64,000 nucleotides of DNA, taken from assembly GCF_933775445.1 (NCBI RefSeq), contig NC_065873.1, positions 26,660,001 to 26,724,000 on the forward strand, written 5' to 3'. The translations under genes and the position numbers were made by a program. Shown here one piece after another: positions 1 through 10,500 of the stretch (position 1 is its first letter; the number at the start of each line of letters is the position of its first letter). The notes beneath the pieces were generated by a model, which ran no database searches, was not told where the DNA came from, and was given only the letters and a program-made list of their open reading frames with translations. The DNA comes from Argentina anserina. Taxonomy: Eukaryota; Streptophyta; Magnoliopsida; Rosales; Rosaceae.

Positions 1-575
1 TCCAAGAAATACCAAAAATTACTGAGATATTATCTATAGAATACAGCGTAGAATCTACGCATCCCAATAAATTTTTGAAGAAGATCATAAACCTCTTCAC
101 ATTTTGAGCATCGGTTAGATTCGCCCTAACTGGTATCAGAGCTTGTTTCGCTCAGAAACAAGTGAAGATCATGCTTATGCCACAAAGTTGGCTCATTTTA
201 TCCAATAAAAAAGAAGTCAGAACTGAAAATTACCAGTCTTTTTGTACTGAAAAAGCTACTTATAAGTGGCAAGTGTGTTTTTATTCAAAACATATTCAAG
301 AAAGCTAGTACTCCATAGAATACGTTTGTAAAATATTAAATACCCTATATGACGAACATATTCATCTCCAAAAGGAGATTGGAATAGCAGATATTGATCC
401 ATCAATACCTAGCCTGATTGAATTTCTAGATTATCTATCTAGAGAAAAAGGCAATAACAAAGTTGCAGAACAACTCAAAGGTTTAATCTTCGATTATATT
501 AACTCAACGAAAGAAAAAATATCCCAACTAACAAATAACAAAATGACAAAATTAACAGAAAAAGTAATATCTTAA
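1..575 (+). mobile_element. Relic of a tRNA-Met-primed reverse-transcribing element
   Basis: A 12-base match to the plant initiator-tRNA-Met primer-binding site (TGGTATCAGAGC) lies at 131-142. A reading frame starting at 171 runs to a stop at 573-575 and is broken by an in-frame TAG at 306-308, so it is dead. The part after the break is Lys/Glu/Leu/Ile-rich and looks helical or coiled-coil. Sequence 1-130 would be the 3' part of an LTR, or the region upstream of the primer site in a pararetrovirus. This PBS is used both by plant Copia/Gypsy elements and by Caulimoviridae. The short non-gag-like frame directly after the PBS leaves an endogenous pararetrovirus open. The left edge is cut by the window, and no polymerase domain is present to decide. 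Confidence 0.5.
131..142 (+). other. Primer-binding site, tRNA-iMet type
   Basis: The 12 bases TGGTATCAGAGC are complementary to the 3' end of plant initiator methionine tRNA. They are the usual minus-strand primer site of plant LTR retrotransposons and of Caulimoviridae. Confidence 0.6.
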
Positions 576-1168
576 CGGAATATTTCAAAAGTGTTGACAG
601 AAGTACCTTATTGATATTATAATAAGAGTTCAGGAATCTATTTGATCCTTTTTAAAGGTGAGGGATCATATTGTCCTTACCACATGAGTTCATGGACTGT
701 TGGTGAATTTTCCTCTATTTGTTATTAAGTTATCAGCTTATCAAAGAGATAACCAAGTTCATAATGTATATGCAATTGAAATTAAATTATCACATTTTAA
801 TACACCTTTTATGCCTACTTGGAATGAAAGAGAATTTTGTATCTACTTTGTCTACAAACAAGGAAGGAAGCAATTTTGTCGCCCACCCGTATTATGCTCA
901 CCACTTTAAATGCATGTTAAATGTCTTTATAATACTATAGTTATAAATTTGTTGAGAAAAATGACACTTGACATGCACTTAGAGTAGTGGGCATAAGATG
1001 AACATGATAAGGGTGAGCAACAAATTTGTTTCTAACAAGAAAGCTATATATGAATCTCGTGGAGAATTCGACCGCGGCTCAAGATGAATGCTGGCGTTAT
1101 ACCTAACGCATGAGTCGGACGAGAACTATAGTTCCCAATGGTGGACAACTAGCATAAGAACATGCACC

Positions 1169-1906
1169 TGGGCCTCATCATGGGCCGGACCGGGACAAGC
1201 CTTACCCTAAATTTTAGGGTTTAGGGTAGGGTCGGCCGGGGCTTTGATTAAGTCAACAAAAATAGGGTCGGACTAAGGCTCCGATTTTCAAACCCTTACC
1301 CGCTCTAAAAGCCCATTCCTTTAGGGATAAGAGGTACGGGTCGGGCCGGCCCTTCAAATAGTGCTAAATATGGCCGAAACGGGCCGAATATGGCCTTTTT
1401 TATTTTAAAAAAATTAAAAAATTATATTTAATTTTTTTTCTCAAAATTTACTTATGTGGTTGCAAGTATAACACAAGTTTTTTTTTCAAGTATATGATCA
1501 TATTATAAATACATATATGCCTTATATTTAACTTAAACATCTACACTTTAAATCTAAGTGATTATATATGAATATCTTATATCAAATTACACAAGAATCA
1601 TTGTTATTTTTCACGACAAATAGAAACATAAGGCATAAAGTTTACAAAATCAATTGTAATAAAATGTGAGGTGTATTGTATATAAAATATATATAAAAAC
1701 ATATTTAAAAATAGAAAAAAAATAAATTATAATTAGAGCCTAAACGGGCTAAATATGACATGTTTAGCCCTAAAAGACTTAATAGGGCCGGGCCGAGTTT
1801 GATTTGGTCAACCTTTACCCTACCCTATTCGGAAAAAATTAAGGCCGGCTTCGGCTCTATCGGGTAGGGTGGGCTTTCGGGCTTATGGACTAAATGATGA
1901 CCCCTA
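1169..1906. mobile_element. Non-autonomous hAT-type transposon (738 bp)
   Basis: The element is flanked by a perfect 8-bp direct duplication, CATGCACC, at 1161-1168 and 1907-1914. The termini are imperfect inverted repeats: TGGGCCTCATCAT on the left against TAGGGGTCATCAT read inward from the right. The outer 200 bp on each side are GC-rich, with GGGCCGG and TAGGGT motifs in inverted orientation, and the middle (about 1390-1740) is very AT-rich. No open frame encodes a transposase. An 8-bp duplication with a T(A/G)GGG-type end is the hallmark of the hAT superfamily. It lies upstream of the LEA-2 gene. Confidence 0.75.
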
Positions 1907-2272
1907 CATGCACCTTATATATGTGAGATTTTTTTTTTATCAAATAAACTACTCAAATGCTATAATTAATTTTTCGTAAGTCGAACTCATGACTAATTGA
2001 CTATTAATTAGAATAAGAAAATAAGACTATGTCGCAAGACTAATGCTGATCGACACAATCTCTTAACCTTATAGCCACTTTCAATAATCTCTCTATGTAT
2101 AGACAAAATTTCAAAATAATGGAGGAATTAGTTTAATTTTGTTTGGCATGGTGTGTGATCGCGGTGCCAACCGTGATTTGCCTGTCAGTTGATTCGTTCC
2201 TCGCTGGTTCCTACACCCACCAACATCCCCATCCTACAATCTTAACCCATTCCTCTCCATCTCAGTAAGGTA

Positions 2273-2287
2273 TCACACACACACACA

Positions 2288-2335
<48 letters not shown>
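2273..2335. repeat. Compound (AC)n(TC)n microsatellite
   Basis: About nine AC units run directly into about twenty-two TC units. It lies 145 bp upstream of the LEA-2 start codon, probably in the 5' leader or core promoter. Confidence 0.95.
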
Positions 2336-2336
<1 letters not shown>

Positions 2337-2478
2337 AGTAACAGCAGAAACAGCAGCTAATCCCTTTCCTCCATTAAAGTCACATCCCCAAACTCTAATC
2401 GAAAGCAACAGCAACACTTGAGATCATACACACACACATTACATCTGAGTGAAGTGAAGACCCACCACCAAAATTAAA

Positions 2479-3623
2479 ATGCACGCAAAAACTGACTCCG
2501 AGGTCACAAGCCTCGCCCCTTCCTCCCCTACCCGCTCCCCCCGCCGCCCCGTCTACTACGTCCAGAGCCCCTCCCGTGACTCCCACGACGGCGAGAAGAC
2601 CGCCACCTCCTTCCAGTCCACCCCCGTCCTCAGCCCCGCCGGCTCCCCTCCCCACTCCCACTCCTCCCTCGGCCGCCACTCCCGCGACTCCTCCTCCACC
2701 CGCTTCTCCGGCTCCCTCAAACCCGGATCCAAGAAGATCCAGCCCAGCAACGACTCCTCCTCCCGCCGCAAGGGCCACCACCACCACAAGGCCTGGAAGG
2801 ACTGCGCCGTCATCGAAGAAGAAGGCCTCCTCGACGACGACGATCGCGAACGCGGCTTCCCCCGCCGATGCTATTTCCCCGCCTTCGTTCTCGGTTTCTT
2901 CCTCCTCTTCTCCATGTTCTCTCTCATTCTCTACGGCGCCAGTAAGCCCATGAAGCCCAAGATCACCATGAAGGTTCGTTCATCCCTCCCGCACTGATCC
3001 AGTTTCCATAAGTTTTTATTTTTCAGTTTACAAATTCTCATTTTTTCTTTAATTTTAAACTCCGCAGAGTGTTAAATTTGAACAATTCAAGATCCAAGCG
3101 GGCTCAGACTCCACCGGAGTAGGCACCGACATGATCTCCGTCAACTCAACCGTGAAATTCACATTCCGTAACACCGGCACATTCTTCGGAGTCCACGTCT
3201 CGCCGAATCCTCTGGATCTATCCTACTCCCAAATCACCATTGCTTCCGGAATCGTAAGCATTATTAACACTAATCTCCATTCAAAATTTCCATATCTCAT
3301 TGCTAATCTCCGTAATAATTAATCTCTCTCATAATTTTCAGATCAAGAAGTTCTATCAATCAAGGAGGAGCCATAGAACGGTGACGGTGTCAGTAATCGG
3401 TGACAAAATTCCGTTATACGGGAGTGGAGCTAGTATCAGTAGCTCAACGGGGACGACATTGCTGCCGGTGCCGCTGAAATTGAACTTCTTGATCAAATCG
3501 AGAGCCTACGTTTTGGGGAAACTGGTGAAGCCAAAGTTCAACCGGCGCGTCGAGTGCACTGTAACTTTCGATCCCAAAAAGCTCAACGTTGCGATCGCGC
3601 TCAAGAATTGCACCGTTTTTTAA
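2479..3623 (+). CDS. LEA-2 / NDR1-HIN1-like (NHL) membrane protein
   Basis: Three exons, 2479-2973, 3068-3253 and 3342-3623, join in phase 0 to a 320-residue protein. The first 130 residues are Ser/Pro/Arg-rich and predicted disordered, with a YYVQSPSRDS motif near residue 27 and a HHHH run. One transmembrane helix (about residues 131-153) follows. The remainder is a LEA-2-type beta-sandwich with family motifs such as VNSTVKFTFRNTGTFFGVHV and a basic YQSRRSHRTV stretch. This layout matches the LEA hydroxyproline-rich glycoprotein family members of the At1g45688/At5g42860 type, anchored type II with the LEA-2 domain outside the cytoplasm. Their biochemical role is not established. Exon 1 is strongly GC-rich, so its other frames are also open; they are shadows. 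The start is the first ATG after the CT-rich leader and gives the family N terminus. Confidence 0.9.
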
Positions 3624-4795
3624 TCAATTAAGTCACGAATGAAGAAGAAGGGGAGGAAGAAATGGTTTCTATTTTATTCGTTGTTGGTTTTCCTTTTCGG
3701 TGGTGGGCAACTCAGCGGGCAGATTTCCGAGTTGGACGGGCAGGCTGCTGAGAGTGAGAGAAAAACGCGGTTTTGGACTTTTGAGCTGCCCTGACTGACC
3801 GAAAAGTGTAGAGTCAGTGACTCGTGGGTATGGTGTTACATTATTCACCTTCTTTTTGGTTTATTTATTCTTTTTTTTTTGAGTTGTATTATTAAGAAAT
3901 TATTAAGTTATTCGCAATAATGCAACTTCTTTTTTTTTTTTTTGGTATAGGGGGTTAATGTTCTTATGAATCAAAGTTCACATTTGTATAAGAGAAATAG
4001 CAAAGCAAATGCACATTGTTTATGTTCCTTTGATTGCCCTAGATCTTTTTTAAATTGATCAATTAGGTGGTATCATCCTCAATCCTCATGAATTGATATG
4101 CATGAACCTGCTAAAAAAAAATTATGCATGAATTTAGATATTTTAAACTGATAGTATTTTGTCCCCAATGGATTATTTGTCATGAGCAAATTATATCATT
4201 TTCAACAATTTGTTGGGATTCATGCATGTTAAAGGTTGTCATTTAGTTCACTCTCTTATCTGAAAGGGTTCATAATAGTTTTTGATGATGAAATTGGTTC
4301 TTCTAAGGATGCGTGTGCAGTGAGAATAATGGTGTCTACTACCTTCTCTATTGTAATTTCTCTCGTTTGCGAGAATTAGGTCTGCATTTTCACATAAGGA
4401 AAGAGATCAAGCAGCCCATATGCACCATGGCAAACGAAATACTTAAAAACTACTACATTGTAATTAGTTAACGAAATCAAACCGATGATAATGTGAAAGG
4501 AAAGATATGAACTCCCTTAGAATGGAGGATCATCAAACTGAACTTGACAATTTGAATGAGAAATTAGTAGAGGTTTTAAATGGATTAGTTTTTATCAATT
4601 TTTTTAAAGGGGTTATTCATCAAGTTTACAAGAGTGGAACATGTCTTGGGTTCACAGACCACGAGCCCAAAATATTTTTCGCAGTCAGTTCTCCTTGAAG
4701 AGCGGCCCACACAATTTATCAAAAGTACAAGGACCATTTGGCAAAAATATGCGAATCTTCCTAGGCCAGCTCGCTGTGCTTATGACTCACGAGTC

Positions 4796-4802
<7 letters not shown>
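3624..4802. other. Intergenic region between LEA-2 and BOI-like genes
   Basis: This holds the LEA-2 3' region (to about 3900) with T-rich runs, and the upstream region of the RING gene. Short frames around 4507-4877 have no family features and overlap the next gene's CT-rich leader. No further feature is seen. Confidence 0.6.

Positions 4803-4834
<32 letters not shown>
4803..4834. repeat. (CT)n microsatellite in 5' leader
   Basis: Sixteen CT units end 45 bp before the BOI-like start codon. The position is typical of pyrimidine-rich plant 5' leaders. Confidence 0.9.
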
Positions 4835-4835
<1 letters not shown>

Positions 4836-4879
4836 GTTTCACACCGGTCTTCTTCTTCTCCACTTTGTGAGTTTTAGTC

Positions 4880-7540
4880 ATGGCTCTTCCCCAACACCAC
4901 TTTCAACACCACTATCAAACCCAACAACAGCAGCAGCAATCCAAGTCGTTCAGGTATTCAATTTTTCTTCTCTCATTTCAAATTTCATCTCACAATTTCA
5001 GCTCCGCACATTTTAGTTTTTGATCTTCTTTTGCTAGAAATTTATACACAATCGACGGTCAGATGTCGCCGGCCGTCGCCTATTTCGACCCCAACGCTCT
5101 ACAAGATCACTCCCAGCACCCGCCTTATGTTCCACCCTGTAATCATCTCTCTCCTCTTTTCTTTCACGCTCTGTTTGTTTCTCAGAAACCCTAATTCAAA
5201 ATTATCAAATTCATTAGATTGTGAGCAAATTTGGGGTTTTGTATTTCATTTTCTTAAAGAACTGAACATCAGAAAATGCAAGTCCTGAGTAATTTGGGTT
5301 TTCCCTTTTCATTATCAAAACCTAATTTCACTAATTTTGAGCTTAATATGAGTTACAATCGGTGGTGTGTTTCTAGTTCATGTAGTAGGGTTTGCGCCCG
5401 GCCCGGTGGCCACGGCAGACAATAGTGACAATGCCAGTGATTTTCAATGGAACTATGGCTTAGAATCGAAGAGGAAAAAGCTCAAGGAGCAGGATTTCTT
5501 GGAGAACAACTCGCAGATGTCGTCCGTTCTGCAACAGCAATCAGTCTCAACGGGCTTGGGTTTGTCCCTAGACAATAATCGCATGGCCTCTACAGGGGAC
5601 TCGGCTTTGCTGTCTCTCATTGGTGAGGATGTTGATCTTGAGATACAGAGGCAAGATTCTGAGATTGATAGGTTCCTCAAGGCCCAGGTCTGGTGTTTCT
5701 GGATATAGTTTTATTCTGTTGCGTTGTTGAGTATATTGGATGAACTGTTTGGAATGGTTGTGTGATGAGTTTGTGTATAGAAGAGCATGTGTTATTTAAC
5801 TGCTGATAATTTGGTCTTACAATTTTTGTGCATGTTTTTGTTGTGGTTGTAACATGGTAATGTCTTTGGCTTTCTGCTCGTGGTATTTTCTGTAGTTTCC
5901 ATCTCAGATTCATTGGTATGCAATTACTAATAGATATTTTAAGTGATCGGTTGCCACATATGGTTTCAGCTTCTGAACCCTGTAACCGGTCAATTTAAAT
6001 TTCAACCATGCTAAAATCATACCTCAACATTGAATGAGTTCGATATGGATTGCCTAAATTGAAATGGTTGTTGAATCTCTTAAAATTTTTGAACAAGGTG
6101 TATTGTTGTCATCTGTAGTAGCAAATTTCATGAAACGGTCATTAGGGTGGTTGCCATTTCATGTAATTCAGTTAGAATACACTCGAGAAAGTACCTATGA
6201 CTGGCTTCCGTTAAGGATATGTATTATTGATATTTGTCCGATTATGATTTGACCAATATAACTGAAGAAGTAACATAAGTGATTATACATTTCTTAGTTA
6301 AGTTATGTCTCATCTTCTCATTATCCAACAACAATTTGACAATTGGAGACTTATTAAATAGCATCCAGAGGCCCAATCAAACAAATGTCTTTTTTTTTTT
6401 GTTATAGTTAACTTGAAGATGCTTTCTAGAGTAACATGGGGATTTAAAGTGGTAGTCATTCAAAAGTTTGGAGAAGGAGAATTTAGGTTATAAGAGTTAA
6501 GAGTGTGTACTTGTGCAAAAATGATTGATTTAGATGTCCATGGTACTTTTCTACTTTTCTGTCCTCTTTGTTTCTTAACTTCCTTGTTGAAGAACTTGTC
6601 AGTATCACAAACAATGGACAACGTTATGACTTTTGAGTATGCTCTACTTTTGTAGCAATTGTAGTGGATATTCTCAACCAGTTGAGATATAGGTGGACGG
6701 TTACTTAAATATCCCATAAATAGAGTTACCAAAACAAGAACGGCTCCTTTTAGTCAATCTTGTTAAGATGAATATTCTTTACTCTTTAGGATTCTCTCTA
6801 GGTTTTCTCTGTTGACGGTTTCATTTCTGGCTTGTTGAACTCTCTGTACTGATGACGATTCCATTTCTGGCTTGTTGGCTTTCTTTGGCCGACATTGTTT
6901 TCCGGCAGTCTTGTTTTGTTTGCAATGTTTCAAGTGCTAGCAATTACCTATATTATTTTAGTTATACCATACTTTGGTAAACTTACATTTATGTTTTTAT
7001 TTCATAATCTAGAGTGATCGCTTGCGACAAAATATACTGGACAAGGTCCAAGCTGCCCAACTTCAAACTCTCTCAGTCGTAGAAGAAAAGGTAATTCAAA
7101 AGCTTAGGGAAAAAGAAGCGGAAGTGGAGAGCATCAACAAGAAGAATATGGAGCTTGAAGAACGAATGGATCAGTTGAGTCATGAAGCAAGGATTTGGCA
7201 ACATCAAGCCAGGAACAATGAGCACATGATCACAGCCCTCAAGGTTAATCTTGATCAAGTAATTACTCAAAGTAGAGACAGCAAAGAAGGATGTGGTGAC
7301 AGTGAAATAGATGATACAGCTTCCTGCTGCAATGGTCGTTCCATCAATTTTAATATGTTTGGCAAGGAGAGCAATGATGCTAAAGAGGTCATGACGTGCA
7401 AGGCCTGCAGAATGAATGAAGTTTGCATGCTTCTATTACCTTGTAAGCATCTTTGCTTGTGTAAAGATTGCGAGAGTAAGCTTAGCGTTTGTCCCGTGTG
7501 CCAATCTTCTAAGTTTATTGGCATGGAAGTATACTATTAA
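4880..7540 (+). CDS. BOI-related RING E3 ubiquitin ligase (S-RNase-binding-protein-like)
   Basis: Four exons, 4880-4953, 5038-5138, 5377-5687 and 7013-7540, give 337 residues with all phases consistent. The N terminus is Gln/His-rich (residues 4-20), followed by a low-complexity region with a KRKK cluster near residue 90. A long coiled coil (about 160-245) contains the family stretch EIDRFLKAQSDRLR. The C terminus is a C3HC4 RING: C291, C294, C306, H308, C312, C315, C322, C325, ending in SKFIGMEVYY. Coiled coil plus C-terminal RING is the BOI/BRG architecture. Arabidopsis members ubiquitinate the MYB factor BOS1 and repress gibberellin responses with DELLAs; that role is known for the family, not shown here. 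The 1.3-kb last intron holds only chance frames. The first exon is only 74 bp. Confidence 0.92.
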
Positions 7541-10500
7541 GTGACTGCTTCATGTGAAGCTGTAAACTTATGTAGTCATATGCATTGTTGTTGTCATCTG
7601 TTCATTAACTGCTTGAATACCCTATTTGGCCATCCCATTCCATTAGGGTCCATCAAGTAATCAAAGAATTACTGGCTTTAGCCTAAAGTGAATATTAGCA
7701 TTTATGCCTCCATTTTTGTACCTTATGTTTCTATATTAAGTCTCAAATGAATCTAACGCAATTAAACATCCAAAAATGAGGCTCCTTAGGCCTTGGCAGC
7801 TTCTGATGACCTGACACTGCTTGAGCTTGTTTCTCTATAGAAGTATAGAGTATACTGGTGAGTGTTGCAGTTTTATATACCTTCCGAGTTCCCACCGTAA
7901 CCATGAACTTTTAATGGCACTTTTGGTTGAAGCATGATGCTTAGAATGTGTTCTACCTAATAGTTTTGGATTCAAGTGTTGCTTTTCTTTGAGAATACTA
8001 GGCAAAACTCAAAAGAAGGAAGATAAAAACCAGTTGAAATTGTAGAATCCGATCCAGGGACCCGTTACAAGTAGACGGATGGAGCTAATACAACTGGACT
8101 GGCCTGCAATAGATTACAGACCCGCTGTGCACTATTAAGGATTAGTGGGTCTGGATCATAACTGGACAAGGTACAATTTTATCCCAGAAGCATCATATGA
8201 AATCGACCTAGGGTTTTGTTGTGTTTTCGACTATACTCTGATTCATACTCCCTCCCATGTTTATTCCCTCCATGTTAACATACTTTGAGGTGTTAGTTTT
8301 AATCACAAAATTTTCAATACAATTAAGTATTATTCACTCACTTATGTGGAATCTCTCCTCCCCAACACCCAACAAGGCAACAAGTCTTATATAGATGGGA
8401 ATAGTAATATAAGCTTGAGCTTATTTTCTTTATGGTATGAATCTTGGGAAGGAAGCTTATAGTTATGAACTTTTTGGATGGTGTGGTGTTGCAGAAAAGT
8501 AGGAAGAAATTAGGACTTAATTAGTAGCTTTAGTCTGAGGTAATAGAATTGGAGGGAGAGGATTGAAAACTTCTATCTAATCATGCCCTAGAAAGGGATG
8601 ACAAAGAAGAGAGTGAATGTGCTTACACATGATTGTAAACTATAAATCTAAGCTAGCTCTATTATTATTACAACTATTATCGATCATTATGATTCCCACC
8701 TCCACTTCCACCACCGCAAACCCCATAGCCGAACTCAGTCTGTCAAACTCATACTCGATCGATCATATATATACACTTTACCTTTTCTTTCCTAAAATTC
8801 TAAAAACCCTCATGAAATATTTAACATTTGGATCCACTAGCTACTGAATAATTATATGGAATTTCAAATATTGAGGAAGATTGCAACTCCTTTGGTTCAG
8901 GCTCAATCATTCTGAAAACTCCTCCTTATTCCCTATAAAGCTGTGGGTTTTTATTTTTCTGAGCTTCACTTTCTTTCTTTCTTTCCTTCCTTTTTTTTTT
9001 TCTTGTTTCCATTGTAGGGACTGCCCAGCCTTTTGATGGCTTCATTCCACTTTGTATCTCCTTGCCTTCTTTTCACCAGACGTTCGTATGTTAGTGAAAG
9101 TATATTTAGGGCTCGAACTCAATATTCTCGATCTCCCTCTCTCACTGTCAAAAGTTATTCCATATCCCATTTTAATTCTAAAGTGAACTAATGAGCTTTT
9201 GTGGATCTGATAGCCATGCTTCCTGCCTGCTTTAAGGGTTTCGGTTTTTCAGAAGCTTCATATTTCAAGTCTGATTAGCGGTGATGCTTAATTTCTCTCA
9301 TTCTAATTATATGAATCAAGACAGATTATTTTGGCACAGTCTCACTCTTGCAATCAGCAAACTCATAAGCTGATAAGCAAGTGAAGAATCGAATGAATAT
9401 CCAAACCTCGCAGTCTACCAAAAATGGACCACTAACTATGACGCGCTAAGAATAATTTCATTTCAATGATAATAAATTACTACTTCTGCAAAAGCTATCC
9501 TGCACATACCAGCATGAAAATTACATATTTTACAGGTTCTAATCTAGAATATGTCTTGGAGTTCTACCATTCTCCATGTCCACCAATCCACTGCCCAGTA
9601 ATTTGGTAATTATTAGAGAACGAAAAACAATTAGTGTGGAGTGCAGGCTGGCTTCGCAGATCTCAATATATAGTTTAGGATTCGTGCGTATAAAGAAACA
9701 CTAATTCAGTAGCTTCCATCTCCAACTTGCATGCTGAATCGATCATGCAGCATAAATATATACATGCATGTCAATAAAATCCGAAATCAATAATATATAT
9801 ATAAGGCCCCTCACCAGAAATACTAGGTAAAGTTATTCTATTATGTTGCAGAAAAGAAAAAGACAGTGTCTAATTCGATAGGTCATGCATCCAAAATATA
9901 ACACTTTACAGTTCAAAAGTTCCACAACCATATACATTACAGGTTGAATCTTAATTGTCTCATATATTTGTACTCACCCCATGTTCCTTGGAACGATATG
10001 ACTCTTAAGTGTAGTGTAAATTTATAAAATCCATAATTGAAAGTGTTGCATATATAGCTACGGCATAGGAACAACACGTTGAATGTTCAATGCTATTGTT
10101 TGGTTCGGCTTTTGGCAACAGTTGCTAGCTACCAACTGATAGTATATATGGTGGTGGTCCTAGAGATATATAGAAAACCAAGCCACCTTAACATCACGTA
10201 CGTCCTTGTCCGTAAGCTCTTCCGATCTAACTTAGAAGCTCCTAGTGCTCCTTCCACGCACAAAACAAATATTAATCTCATCGAAGCCTCTAAAAGGGGT
10301 AATGCATATGTCTTCCTATTCTTCACTATGCCTCGGACTTGATTAAATAAGTAACTAATTGCATAGAGCATGTTGTTGGATCGACTTTGTTTATTATTTG
10401 GGTATATCCTTGTATATATGCATGCAGAAAATCAAAATAGTGAGAAACTTAGATCTTGATATTTCTGAAACACTTTTTATATTTACCAAACAACAAAAAG

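Noticed and set aside
2395..2953. Several long open frames on both strands over LEA-2 exon 1
   Set aside because: They are shadows of the GC-rich coding exon; only the frame from 2479 matches a protein family and joins to later exons.
8599..8622. Sequence resembling miR156/miR535 (TGACAAAGAAGAGAGTGA)
   Set aside because: It needs gaps to align with either miRNA, and no complementary star strand lies within the next or previous 150 bases, so no precursor hairpin.
8936..8952. AAAGCTGTGGG match to the miR396 star strand
   Set aside because: The mature strand (TTCCACAGCTTTC) is not present upstream or downstream at hairpin distance.
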